Shown in pieces: positions 1-10,352 of a stretch of 64,000 nucleotides of DNA. Source of the DNA: Metallyticus violacea (taxonomy: Eukaryota; Arthropoda; Insecta; Mantodea; Metallyticidae); NCBI GenBank assembly GCA_030762175.1, contig CM060846.1, positions 310,406,512 through 310,470,511 of the forward strand, given 5' to 3'. The notes below the pieces were generated by a model. That model ran no database searches and was not told the origin of the DNA. It saw nothing but the letters and a program-made list of their open reading frames with translations. Numbering within the stretch: position 1 is the stretch's first letter; each line of letters begins with the position of its first letter. Made by a program: the position numbers and the translations under genes.

Positions 1-244
1 CATTCTAAAAAGAAAAATTATAAAAGTATAAACTGTCTTTATTTCATTTTAAATATTTATTCTATTTTATTTATTTTGAAGTATTAAATTTTATTTTTTT
101 TTTGTGTGTGCAAGCATAAAGCCTTAAAATTCTAATAAACCTTTGCAATTGAAGGCTGTTTTATCCTGTGTATAGCAAACATAAAATTTACTTCCAAAAA
201 AAAAAAAAAACACATATAATAACTCACAAATAGATAGGACTGGA

Positions 245-415
245 ACTTTGATTGTTGTCAGTGCCTGACACCTGCAGTGTATGTCTGCCGTGGAGAACTC
301 TGTGTGACTGGTGATGACAATGAGACTAAGGTCTGTAAAATCTGCGCGCACACACTTGCCGTGAATCGAGCGCTGAACGGATCAGAAATTCAATTAACGT
401 TTCGATAGTCTTTTC
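245..415 (+). repeat. Diverged dispersed repeat, copy 1
   Basis: This stretch is related to 21940-22160 in the same orientation. Shared words in the same order include ggtgatgac, aatgag, gtgaat, agcgctga, gatcagaa and acg(t/c)ttcga. By eye the best 120 bp are roughly two-thirds identical with small indels, so both copies are old. Weaker similarity reaches upstream to a gtgtgtg...cataaa...cttaaaat stretch near 102-130 (near 21820-21855 in the other copy). No coding potential, inverted ends or clear pol III boxes are visible, so the class is unknown. Confidence 0.5.
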
Positions 416-3400
416 ATTTTTTTGGATTTCCGTTGTAAGAAATATGTTTTAAGCCTTCATATGAACAAATAATATTATTTTCCCGCAACATCCGAGTAAC
501 TTTACATTAATCTTTTCCAACGTATAATTTGTAATGAAAATTAAAGCTGGTAAATAATACTTATTCACATTATGTGATAATGTTGATCAATGGAAAACCT
601 GTGGTTACGAAAATGAAATTCTTTACATTGCCCCTTTTAGTGTATTAAAACAGCGGAGCACAACGGGTAGAATGAATGAAATGATTTAAAGTGGTTCTAT
701 CGATGCAAAAATTGGGGCCATAGATAGGCGGCTAATTCATTAGTTATGTAGGACTGCTGCGCTCAGAGTTAACTCACAATGTCCCAAAGTAATGTAATCC
801 TCTATCGCATGAATTAGAGGAGCCTGTACTTTACGGTAGAAATCATGAAAACTGAACTAAAAGAGTTAAAGAGACGCGCCGTGGCCAGATTCCGGCACTA
901 AAACTCTGAGAAGGAGGGAGGGAAGACAACGACGATATTTACGAGTTACCAGGCATTCGCATATTTTTATGGGGGGCATAACTTGTTATTCAGAGAAGTT
1001 ACGGCACTAGGGAAAGATGTGTAGGAGGGGTGTGGTTGGAGAAAGCCGAAGTATATATCGCTCTGCCATTTCAACTTGTTGCGTATGTTAACATCTTATA
1101 CTTATCTCCCATTACCATGTGCAAAACTTAGCATCAAATTGTCATAGAGGATTTTATACAATCACGTTCCTTAAACTTGACTTCCATCTCCTTGTCGATT
1201 GTTTCTTATGATCAATATTTAAATATTCACTCATTATCTAATTATGTACAACATTTCACTGCAAAAAATCAATTCTTCGTGCATGTTCATTTAATTGCAC
1301 TGTTCGAACAAACACTTGACAAATAGTCCCTTTATGAGGAAAAATCGACAACGCAGATATCTCTTTGTTTAGGACTAACTTAACTGCAAAAGCGGAAGGC
1401 GCAGACAAGAGATTTTCTGTGCGAGACATTTATCAGTATTATCCAAAACCACCATCCTAACGATGTCATTAAACATTGTATGTTAATGTTACACTATTTC
1501 TACATAATGGATCCACCTCATGTAAAGAATCAACATGTTCTTACTTGTTTTCATTCAAGGTCTTTCCTAACATAGATCCAGTTGCATATATAATTAAAGC
1601 TGTTATAATAGGGTGGCTCACGAAAAACTGGCCCCTGCTTCGTAAACAAAGGTAGCATTGTACCTTTTGCCTGAATTTACGAGTCGATTTAGCGTTTTTT
1701 GAGCATCCGTGCCTGAATATCCGCAACCACAGCAGGGGAGAGAAGGACGCGGATCGGTTTTTTATTTATTTTATTTCCCCGCATTTGCAATTGACTCTGT
1801 TATATGCCACATTTTCACCAAAGATTGTGTACTGCTCTTTGCAGGAAGACGAACACCAGGAAATTTGCTAGCACAACTCTACCGCGTTTTCTTAATGGAA
1901 CCGGTACACGTGTACGCCTCCGCTATTAAAATTCTTTGTTTCAGATAATTCGTTTCGTACGGAACGGTAGTGAATTCTTCCTTGTAACACAGGCCGCTTC
2001 CTCGTAGTGAGTTGAGATTGTCACCACCCCTTGGGTTGCGACAGTGCAGTTTTCGTTTCCTTTCCACTCTCCGCCAGTATTCCACAATTATCTGGTTCGT
2101 CGTGACCTTGGCTGTATAATGCTCGAGGATGGCTCATGGTCGAGTCAGTGTTTCGCGTTACAGCTAGTATGTATCTAAACAATTGACATAATACACTACA
2201 TGGAAGTGGACTGTGTAAATTTGTTTTCAAATAACAGTATAATAATTATGCACTGGAGTGAAGTTATATTTATACAAGCTTACAAGTGCTCTGTGTTTTG
2301 TTTTACTGGGTTATACTTTGTCGTTATAGACGATTTCTAGTTTATTACCCCGCCACAGCGTTTTAATTGATTTTACATCTCCACTCTAAGGTAGATTAAT
2401 GCAGACAATGCATGTAAGAGTACTAGTAGTAGCAGGAGTTGTATATTTTGTACTTCAATATACTTCTATGGAAAAGTAAAACCTGCTAATGGATAAACTA
2501 CTTCTAGGCGATCTTGCTCATAGAATTATATCATTGTTGTATTTTAGTGCATATGTATTTTATTGCATATGAAGAACGAAATAATTTTCAGCGAAAAATA
2601 CTATTTTCCATATATAGATATTTGTTAATTTAAATAATGTAATACAGTCAATCATTATAATAGGTTTCAAGAGTAAATTATTGAATGCGATTTTAATATC
2701 AAATATTTATAATATTTTCTACAGCATATGCTGAAGAGAATATAAAAATAATATTACCGTGTGTTATGGAGCTCGTAAAAGCAAGTTTATCACATGAGCA
2801 CTATTTCTGATGTTCATCGGTTGTACCAACGTAAAAACATCTCGAGTTGTTCCTGACATGCCGTACACTCCACACAAAAAGAAGGGGATATCATCAGCGT
2901 TCTTGTATGTTCAATGTGACCAAATGCTAAATGCCAGTTATAACTTAGGATGTTACTTTTTCCACTGTGAGCTTCAAATATGATAGTGCTATATTTTACG
3001 GCACCAGACCATACTAATTCTGTCATGAAAAAATGTTGCAAGGTGCAGGAATGCCAGTGCAGAGAAAATATCCATAGATATCATACTTTTGAGTTATACG
3101 GTTGCATTTTTATCTAAACTTTTACACTTAAACACAACTCAGAAATATCGAGAAAGAGCATTTTGGAACTTTCTGCTATAATTCAGCAGAAACTTTCCAT
3201 GTGCAAATAATTTTTCAACGTTAAATTTCCTTTAAGATGGTGCAAGATGTTTAGCTGCTAGATTCATTTCAGTTGGGTCTAACAAAAGGCTTGTAATTAA
3301 CATGCTGTCAACCACGTCCCCAGAAATTGCCTTTAATGTAATCGTTATCCTCTTTGCATAGAAGTCACAACTACTGTGCACAGTAGAAAACTTGGTTATA

Positions 3401-3744
3401 TATATATATATATAAGAACAATAAAAATAAAGCAACACTATCAACAATGTAACATAATTACTATATGTATATATATATATATATATAAACTCAAAAATAT
3501 TACCGACACTTTTCTACTTCCTTTTTAATCCAAAGTAACTACAGCTCTTGATACTTCAAAAATATATTGTAGCTAAATCAAGGAAAAAAAAAAATATGTA
3601 CCGAATAATGAAACGCTTATTTTGTGTACTGCATTTTGTCAGTAATAGAATGAATGCTTCCCTTTTTATATCCATATAATCATGTTTAATAATACAGAAA
3701 TATCTATTAAATCTTACACCTAGTGCGTTAAATAATTTTATCTG
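416..3744. other. Gene-free stretch
   Basis: AT-rich sequence without a recognisable gene. A somewhat GC-richer patch at about 1610-2130 holds short overlapping open frames on both strands (60-80 codons) that resemble no family I know and have no clear splice context. TA-dinucleotide runs occur at 3397-3414 and 3468-3487. Confidence 0.6.
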
Positions 3745-4780
3745 ATGTTGAGCGAAAAAAAAATTAATTTTATTTATGGTTCACTATGGAGACAGGAAAC
3801 GAAATGGCGAATTTATTTAATGCTATGCATCTCCATTGGAATCCAATTCCACGTACAACAGTAACAAGGATCGTAAATAAATTTACTCTAACTAGAAGAG
3901 CCCGAAAAGTGCAGCTGATGAGAATACTGCATGCGATGTGCTCATCTTGTGTGCAAAAAATCCTAAAATTTTCAGTACAAATTTGCCGTTAGAATAAAAT
4001 ATCAACCAAAGTTCCGTATTGAAAATCTGTAAATGTGCCAAGCTACACCCTTATAAAATTAAATATTTGCAGTCATTTTCAAAGGGCAATCCTGATGGAA
4101 GAATGCATTTTTGGGAATTAATGATGGAGCACATTAAAAACAATCCAGTGTTTCTTAGACAAATTGCGTTACAGACGAATTCACATTCGGCCTGAATGAA
4201 TTTGTAAACGGAAACAACTGCCGGACGAAAATTCACAATGGATGGGGAAGAAGGACATGCAGTATCCACAAAGACTTAATGTTTGGGCTGGTATTGTAGG
4301 TGACCATATCGTTAACCCTTTCATCTTTGGGGAAGCTCTAAACGCTAATAGGCATTTGGATTTTCTTCGAAATCATTTAGTAATGGCTTTAACAAATTTG
4401 TTTCCACATCCAATGAGCCATGAGCTACAGAGATGGCATGCATTTCCAACAGCTGTAGCTTACTATGAACAGACTGTTCGTCAATACTTAGGCCAGATTT
4501 TTTCACAATGATGGATTGGTAGAAGAGATCACTATGTGGCCAGCAAGACAGATTTGTCGCCTTTGGACTCATTTTTGTAGGACCATTGAAGTCAGTAGTA
4601 TATAAAGAAAGACCCAGCAATTTAGAAGATCTGGGGTATCGACTAATGGAAGCGGTGCAAGATATTCCTAAAGGCTGGTTAAGTCATTCCTTAAATGGTT
4701 TCTGTGACTCGACTGGTACATTTTCAAGTAGCTGAGAGCTACCAGTTTGAACACAGAATTTAAATGTTGAGTCAGTTTGT
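3745..4780 (+). mobile_element. Degenerate mariner-type transposase relic
   Basis: A decayed transposase of the Tc1/mariner superfamily, of the insect type with an N-terminal helix-turn-helix. At 4242-4511 one frame reads RLNVWAGIVGDHIVNPF followed by NANRHLDFLRNHL and later TVRQYLGQIF, the usual order in the catalytic core. In the adjacent frame the FQQ that precedes the second catalytic Asp is present, but a small deletion removes DGAP. Downstream, about 4510-4670, come WIGRRDHY, SPLDSFL (third acidic residue kept), a stop in place of Trp, then GPLKSVVYKERPSNLEDL. The N-terminal part near 3786-3900 reads IPRTTVTRIVNKFTLT. Several stops and frameshifts make it inactive. Terminal inverted repeats were not identified. 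Confidence 0.85.
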
Positions 4781-5510
4781 TTTGCTGTTGTTAAGAAAGG
4801 AGCGTATTATTATTCGCAACGCTTTATTTTTTCTTGATTTAGCTGCAATATATTTGCACAGAAAAAATAAGACCTTGGAGTTACACGAAAGTAGAAAAAT
4901 CGTTAATATCATGTTTTAATTCCCAGTATATGGGTATCCCCACACAACGGGTTTTATGTCGCTGAACCATATGCTTCAAGAAGGTATTTAGGTGGTGTGG
5001 AAATCTGTATAATTCTCATTAGGCAACCAGGCAACAAAGATTGTCATCGATATGAACGATTATACTGGTTCAGTGCAGGAAATCTTCATATTTTCTGGCA
5101 CTTCTTTGAAAATGAAGGTTAGTTTTTTCAATATAATAAGCATTAATGTTTTAAGTGCTCATTAAAGGTTACTTGCAACTGAAACCTGGTTTCAGTTCCA
5201 CGCAATTATTGTCACAGCAGTAAACACGCAACACAAATATATCCTTATACTTAGGTTATCAAATAAATTAGGTAGACATTACCTGTTTCACCTGCCTACG
5301 TTATACTGCGCCATTATTTCTGTACAGTCGCTGCGGAAATGTCCGTATATTGAACCACGTATTTGGTTACAGTCTTCTCGTTTGCTGCGTTAAACAATGG
5401 ACAGCAAGATGAAATTTCTAACGCATTGCAATTGTTCTATATTATATAGTTCAGTGCTAAATTTATGTACATCTTATTTCCGTAGTATATTTAGTGGCAC
5501 ACACTAAATG
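4781..5510. other. Gene-free stretch
   Basis: AT-rich, with no gene, RNA or repeat that I can support. The first 100 bp may be the tail of the preceding transposon relic. Confidence 0.5.
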
Positions 5511-5744
5511 GTGTTTAACGCCCGTTTTTACTACTAAGGCACCACAGGCGATGGACACTGATGATATGTATGAAATGAAATAATATGTTAGGAAAGGATA
5601 TATTTTTAAGGAAATAAATGTTCCAACCATAAGTTTAAGGTACTTTCCCGGCATTTGCCATTTATGAGGACAGAAAAACCTGGAAAAAACCTGTTAGGCA
5701 GGACGGTCCTGGTGGGAATAGAACCACAGACTTCCCGCTCACGA
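5511..5744 (-). mobile_element. SINE1 copy, 5' truncated
   Basis: Minus-strand copy of the SINE1 family. On the plus strand it starts with the reversed 3' end gtgtttaacgcccgttttta, followed by aggcaccacaggcgatgg, the variable AT linker, tcccggcatttgccattta, aggaaaacctgg-like sequence and the reversed B-box region (gaatagaaccacagacttcccgctcacga). The tRNA-like A-box end is absent or too diverged beyond 5744. No clear target-site duplication was found. Confidence 0.85.
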
Positions 5745-6889
5745 TTTCCACCAGAGGGACATTGTTTCAAGATTGTGACGAGACCACACCATGCTTTCCA
5801 CTTAGCCGCTCGTCTCGCTTTCCACAGTAACCTAAATTTTCTTGCCGACAACTACACTAGTGGTACCACAGTCAGCAGCAAAGTTAGCTAACATGGGTCA
5901 TAAATTCTTCGTTAGCAGAACTCGTGTATTTTAATTCTGGTATCCTAAGAAAGTTCGGGAAATAGCACGTCCTTGTAGTTGTTTCTATTTTGTGATATTT
6001 TTAGAAACATTAGACTCGGAGGAAAATTTGGGGAAAGTGGTGTTTTATTGATTATAGAAAGAACGTGCTATTTTTGAGGTGTAAGGTATCTTACACTTTC
6101 CTATTTCAATAAACTTCAGAAATAATTTAAAGACTATTTGCCATTAAAAAGTAAAGAAATGCACCTCTTTTTGCTAAAGTAGCTGTTTTAATGTACTGAA
6201 CTTTTTTGTGAGACATTCTGTGCCCATTGTTGTTTTCTTGGTGTTCGTAAGTAAATAGGACTGTGCAATAATGACATTTCAAGACCATTGCGTTGTGATA
6301 CATTTTAAGACACACGCGGAAGTCGACTTTTCATCGAAGATGCGTATATTGATTCACGGAACACGTTTATAACGTAGGCTATTTGCCTCTTCTTCTGCTT
6401 AATTCGTACCGTTCTGTTCATTACGAATTCTTTTTTGCTCTTAAGGTACCTACCCTACAAATAAGTACGTGTGCACGTATGCTGTAAAGAAATAACGTCT
6501 GCACTGTGCCTCGTTTGCTTTTACCCCTAATGAATTTGTAGGCGTCTACACATATAAGATGAAAATGCTCTGCGCTGAAATCACCGTTCGCTGCCATGTT
6601 TTGACCTGCTAGTATTCAATATACAGACAGAGTGTAAGGCTGTTGAATTTTATTTCACTTAATCTAATGATCATAAGAGTACTATGATCTTTGTGCGTCC
6701 TTTGCGAGATCTTACAAAATTAGAGACATGGTTTAGAACAACAGCTGAATGCAATCAATATTTACTATCCATTTTCGTAACTAAACTGGATATGGACAAT
6801 GTGCCAGGGAGGGGTAAGGCATGCCCCATCACTCTAATAATCGTAGAATTACACGACTTCCTTCCTACACTGCGCAGAACTGTTTCGAT
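5745..6889. other. Gene-free stretch
   Basis: No supported gene. Short open frames on both strands lack splice context or recognisable motifs. Confidence 0.5.
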
Positions 6890-7400
6890 GTTTTCACGAA
6901 TTATCTTTGACTGCGAGGAATGAGCATGAAGCACTGTTCTTTCAATATCTCTTACGAAATCGCATCACAGTACAAATGAGGAGTGCTTGAAGGATGTGGA
7001 CTATCTTAGTGTCAATCAGTAGGCGCCCATTCTCACAACTAATATGGGAGGTCGCCCCATCTTGTTGAAGCACTTCCTTTTGAATATCAAAGTTGTTCTG
7101 CGCACAATATATTACCAAATCCCACTTAAAACATTCAATAGCTTGTTCTTTTACGTCTCTGGTGTGACATTAATTCTGTTTTCATGTGCATCCTCAATAA
7201 AGTGCGGAACAATAAAAAGTGGGAAGACACAGCGGCTCACATTGTCACTTTCTCAATATGAAATGTGCTCTGTGTACCTTCATCCGGTTTTTCCAAACTG
7301 AGAAATTTAGCACTTTGCTTATTGACATGGCCATTCAGAGGCAAATCACATTCGTTAGAACCACAACCAATTCTTTGGAAAACGTTGGCCTCGTGCTATG
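6890..7400 (-). mobile_element. Degenerate mariner transposase catalytic domain
   Basis: Read on the minus strand with a few frame changes, this is the DDE domain of an insect mariner-type transposase. The first catalytic block, about 7355-7242, reads NECDLPLNGHVNKQ and then FHIEKVTM, matching the common DEAHFxLNGxVNKQN ... EKVTVWC layout; the first Asp has become Asn. In another frame IVPHFIEDAHENRINVT corresponds to the IGPYFFEDENGxAVTV block. The second block, 7072-7037, reads LQQDGATSHIS with the second Asp intact. The third catalytic block cannot be read clearly. Stops interrupt every frame, so the element is dead. Confidence 0.8.
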
Positions 7401-7680
7401 AAGTCTGATTCGTTCAGCTTATTAAATAATGTGCATAACAGTTTCTTCTGTAATATTTATTTTGCATATTTTCTTTGGTTGCCTTTGTGGGGGAAGGGGC
7501 CGCCATGTTCTATAACAAGCTCTATAGTTAATAAAGTTTACATTATTAAAGAGTTAATCTAATATTGGGCTGGTTTACAAATGCTAATACCAAAGACTTT
7601 GTAAACGGGACCTTTAAACATTCTCTTTGTTTAGATATCCTGAACTTCTAGTAGACTGTTGACGGACGATTATCTCCTGA

Positions 7681-8019
7681 ACTGCTACTTTTTCTTTTTC
7701 TCATTTGATGTTACAGCCCGGATAGGGCCTTGGCAACTTCTGCATCCTCTACCTCCGTCTTACGACTTCCTTGATAGAGGGCAATATTTGCAGGGGGCAT
7801 GTGACCAGCACGCCGGCACCTCGCAGTTTGCCTTTCAAGCGCCTTTTGCGATCAGAAAACGCCACCTCTCCATCAGGTAGCTTCTCAATTGTCCTCACCA
7901 GGCTGGGTGGACACAGTTGCATTCCTAAGTAGGTACCGGGAATCGAATTCGGGCCTCCCGGCCAGCTATCAGCAACGGTAAGCACTAGACCAAGGAGGTG
8001 GTCCTCCCTCGACTGCTAC
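7681..8019 (-). mobile_element. SINE3, tRNA-derived, with target-site duplication
   Basis: A minus-strand retroposon of about 323 bp (7689-8011) flanked by actgctac at 7681-7688 and 8012-8019. Read on the minus strand it begins with a tRNA-like head: A-box-like ttggtctagtgcttaccg, then cgaattcgattcccgg as B box. The body is GC-rich (ctggtgaggacaattgag, gatggagaggtggcg) and ends in an A-rich gaaaaagaaaaa tail next to the left duplication. The body differs from SINE1 and SINE2. An open frame on this strand is incidental. Confidence 0.8.
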
Positions 8020-8461
8020 CAGCTATTTATCAAAAAACTTCGGAATTTGCAATGGTGATCTGTAAAATAATTAATAAGATTTCGGTGTAGAATATTGCAG
8101 TAGAATAATCGTCAATTCATTTTTTTAAACTGGTAATGCTAAGCCCATCAAGACATTTATTCCACACTACCACTAGTACACTTAAAATAATATTCCAAGA
8201 ATGACTTTATACATAACGGTAAACTATAGTAGACACCTAAAGCATAAATGATGTCGTTATATGTATCGTAATATTGACGTAGTTGTTTTCGTGGACAAAG
8301 GGCTAATACTATCGTTTACGCACACTAATCCTACTGGGAGTGTTTTAACAAGTTGTGGGCAGCACAACATAAACTACAGGGTTTACAGAAACAGATATAT
8401 AATATATACATTCTCTTCCTTAAAACCAGAATAGCACATTGTTGTTTTATTTAAGTATGTG

Positions 8462-8511
<50 letters not shown>

Positions 8512-8790
8512 GCACTCAATTTTACATTACAACTTTTTCCCCTTTTCACTAATGAGTTTGCGGTGATAATATGACGATATGTGAACTATTCAACTTGGGA
8601 ATAACGAAAATTCCAAGTTAAAATTAGGACAGCAGCCTAAATGAATTTGAAAAGTGTATAGGACTGCAGTCTTTTCACTTACACCAACCAAGCTAACTTT
8701 CTCATCATATACTTTGTTTTAAAGTTGGTTTTAAATTTACTTCTAGATTTTATTATTCTGCTGTGCGTATGTTCTTATCCCTTCAACACA
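8020..8790. other. Gene-free stretch with AT microsatellite
   Basis: AT-rich sequence holding an (AT)n run of about 22 units at 8465-8509. No gene seen. Confidence 0.6.
8465..8509. repeat. (AT)n microsatellite
   Basis: Uninterrupted alternating A and T for about 45 bases, self-complementary and therefore likely length-variable. Confidence 0.95.
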
Positions 8791-8999
8791 CCGCCACAGG
8801 TGGCCGAGGTCGTTAAGGATTGACTTGTGAGCGGAGATCTGTGATTCCCGCCAGGACCGTCCTTTCTGACTGAGCATTTTTCCAGGTTTTACTCAGTCCT
8901 CATTAATGACAAATGCCAGGAATGAACCCTAAACTTAAGTCTGGAGCGTTTACTTCTTTAAAAAAAACTTTTTCCAAACTATCAGTTCATATCATATGG
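8791..8999 (+). mobile_element. SINE1 copy, 3' truncated
   Basis: Plus-strand SINE1 with the full head ccgccacaggtggccgagg and A-box region, a B box that has lost several bases (gtgattcccgcc), the ccaggaccgtcct block, aaatgcca, taaacttaagtctggagcg and a T/A-rich linker. It stops near tatcagttcatatcat, so the conserved 3' end is missing. No clear target-site duplication. Confidence 0.85.
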
Positions 9000-9606
9000 A
9001 ATGTAATTAATAGGTGTTACAAAGTTTATGGACATGTCCCTAAGAATAAAACTTTAAAACAGTCATATGAACATGAATCAGAATAACCTTTGTTCTATAG
9101 TTATTATAGATACTTTTCGTACATTTTCCGCTGAAGAAAAATAAATTCAAACTGATTTCTTCCATAAAATAGTTCAAGATATTTGCTTTCTTTTGCTTGC
9201 TTAATGAAGAAACTGGCACATTGACGCTACATCTATAGACTTGCAGATAGGAATGTATAAGGAATATGAACTTATTCCTGCAGGCAAGAAAATTGTCACA
9301 ATGTTTGCGAGAGAGAGACACTTGTGAGGAGGGTTTCCGATGCTGGAAGACCCAGAGACGTATGGTAGATTCCGTGAGCTTCAGAAACAAGTTTTTCAGA
9401 ACGCTAGCAAAAATCCATAAGATAGTTTAAGCAACTTGTTTTAAGGAAGGGAGTAGTGAAACGACTATTTCGAATATTCTACATGAACACCTTCTGTATC
9501 CATATCTTCTCCAAACGATTAATGCTGCGGACATACAGAAAACTCTACAGTAATATAATGTGTTCATAATTTAACTTGCTCACCAATGACGTTATTTTCA
9601 AATACT

Positions 9607-9920
9607 ATTCGCATTAGGACCGGCACGGCTGGCCGTAGTCGTTAAGGCGCGGACTCGTAAGCGGGAGATCTGGGGTTCGATTCCCACCAGGACCGTCCTC
9701 CCTGACTTTTTTTTCAGGCATTCCTCAGTACCCACAAATAGCAAATGCTGGGGAGGTACTCTAAACACACACACACACATGCACGCACGCACACACACAC
9801 ACACACACACACTTACTTTCCCAATTTATCATAGAATGTCGTGTATCATCAGTGTCCACCGCCTGTAGTGCCTCAGTAGTAAAAACGAGCGTTAAACACT
9901 ATTAAAAAATTCACATTAGG
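9607..9920 (+). mobile_element. SINE1, full length, with target-site duplication
   Basis: Plus-strand SINE1 at 9619-9908 flanked by attc(g/a)cattagg at 9607-9618 and 9909-9920 (11 of 12 identical). The head reads cggcacggctggccgtagtc, with B box ggttcgattcc. The body has ccaggaccgtcct and caaatgctggggaggtac; an (AC)n array at 9764-9812 replaces part of the linker. The conserved 3' end gcctcagtagtaaaaacgag cgttaaacact is complete. It lies within a mariner relic, so it inserted after that transposon. Confidence 0.92.
9764..9812. repeat. (AC)n microsatellite inside SINE1
   Basis: AC repeats interrupted by a short gcacgcacgc section. It lies where other copies have the taggcctggaacgtttcctt linker, so it expanded inside the SINE. 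Confidence 0.9.
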
Positions 9921-10352
9921 GTTTTGTAAACCCTAATGAAGTGCGATAGAACAAACGCAATCAAAAACTCCATTTAAACGTTTGAGCTGGAGTCGTTCAT
10001 AATCATTTTATTGGACCTAAGCTCTTCCTTCTGCGTCTAACAGACGCTTATCTTCAGTTTCTCAAACATGTTGCATCATTTAATAACGATATACCTCATG
10101 TTTATGTATGATGGCTTCCCAGATCACTTAATTGACCACTTTCCACAAAAATGGATTGACTCAGTGGGATGCATTGATCGACAGATTCAGGTTTCTCAGT
10201 GCGTAATATTGACGCTCTGATAAAGCTTATCCAGAATGCATTTGAGTAAATATGAAACATTGCAGGGCATTTCAACAGGGTACTCCAAAGCATGGAACGC
10301 AGACTCGAGAAATGCATCGAAGCAAGAGGAGGCCAAGAGCAATTTTTGTAAA

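Larger units (their letters stand above)
9230..10352 (+). mobile_element. Mariner-type transposase relic split by a SINE
   Basis: A plus-strand Tc1/mariner relic read in pieces. The N-terminal part (9270-9560) gives LIPAGKKIVTMFARER, then VSDAGRPRDV and finally ILHEHLLYPYLLQ, matching the (V/I)xRILHExxLYPYHLQRVQ end of the helix-turn-helix region in this insect family. A SINE1 copy (9619-9908) interrupts it. After the SINE, HFPQKWIDSVG near 10130 matches the FPxRWIGRGGP block, and 10215-10350 reads KLIQNAF, then NRVLQSMERRLEKCIEARGG followed shortly by a stop, the family C terminus. The central DDE region is mostly unreadable. It is probably the same broad type as the relic at 3745-4780. Confidence 0.75.

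Noticed and set aside
1709..2230. Cluster of short overlapping open frames
   Set aside because: All are below 80 codons, on both strands, without motifs; not distinguishable from chance.
9040..9390. 116-codon minus-strand open frame
   Set aside because: It overlaps the plus-strand mariner N-terminal relic, which explains the sequence better; the minus frame has no recognisable motif.
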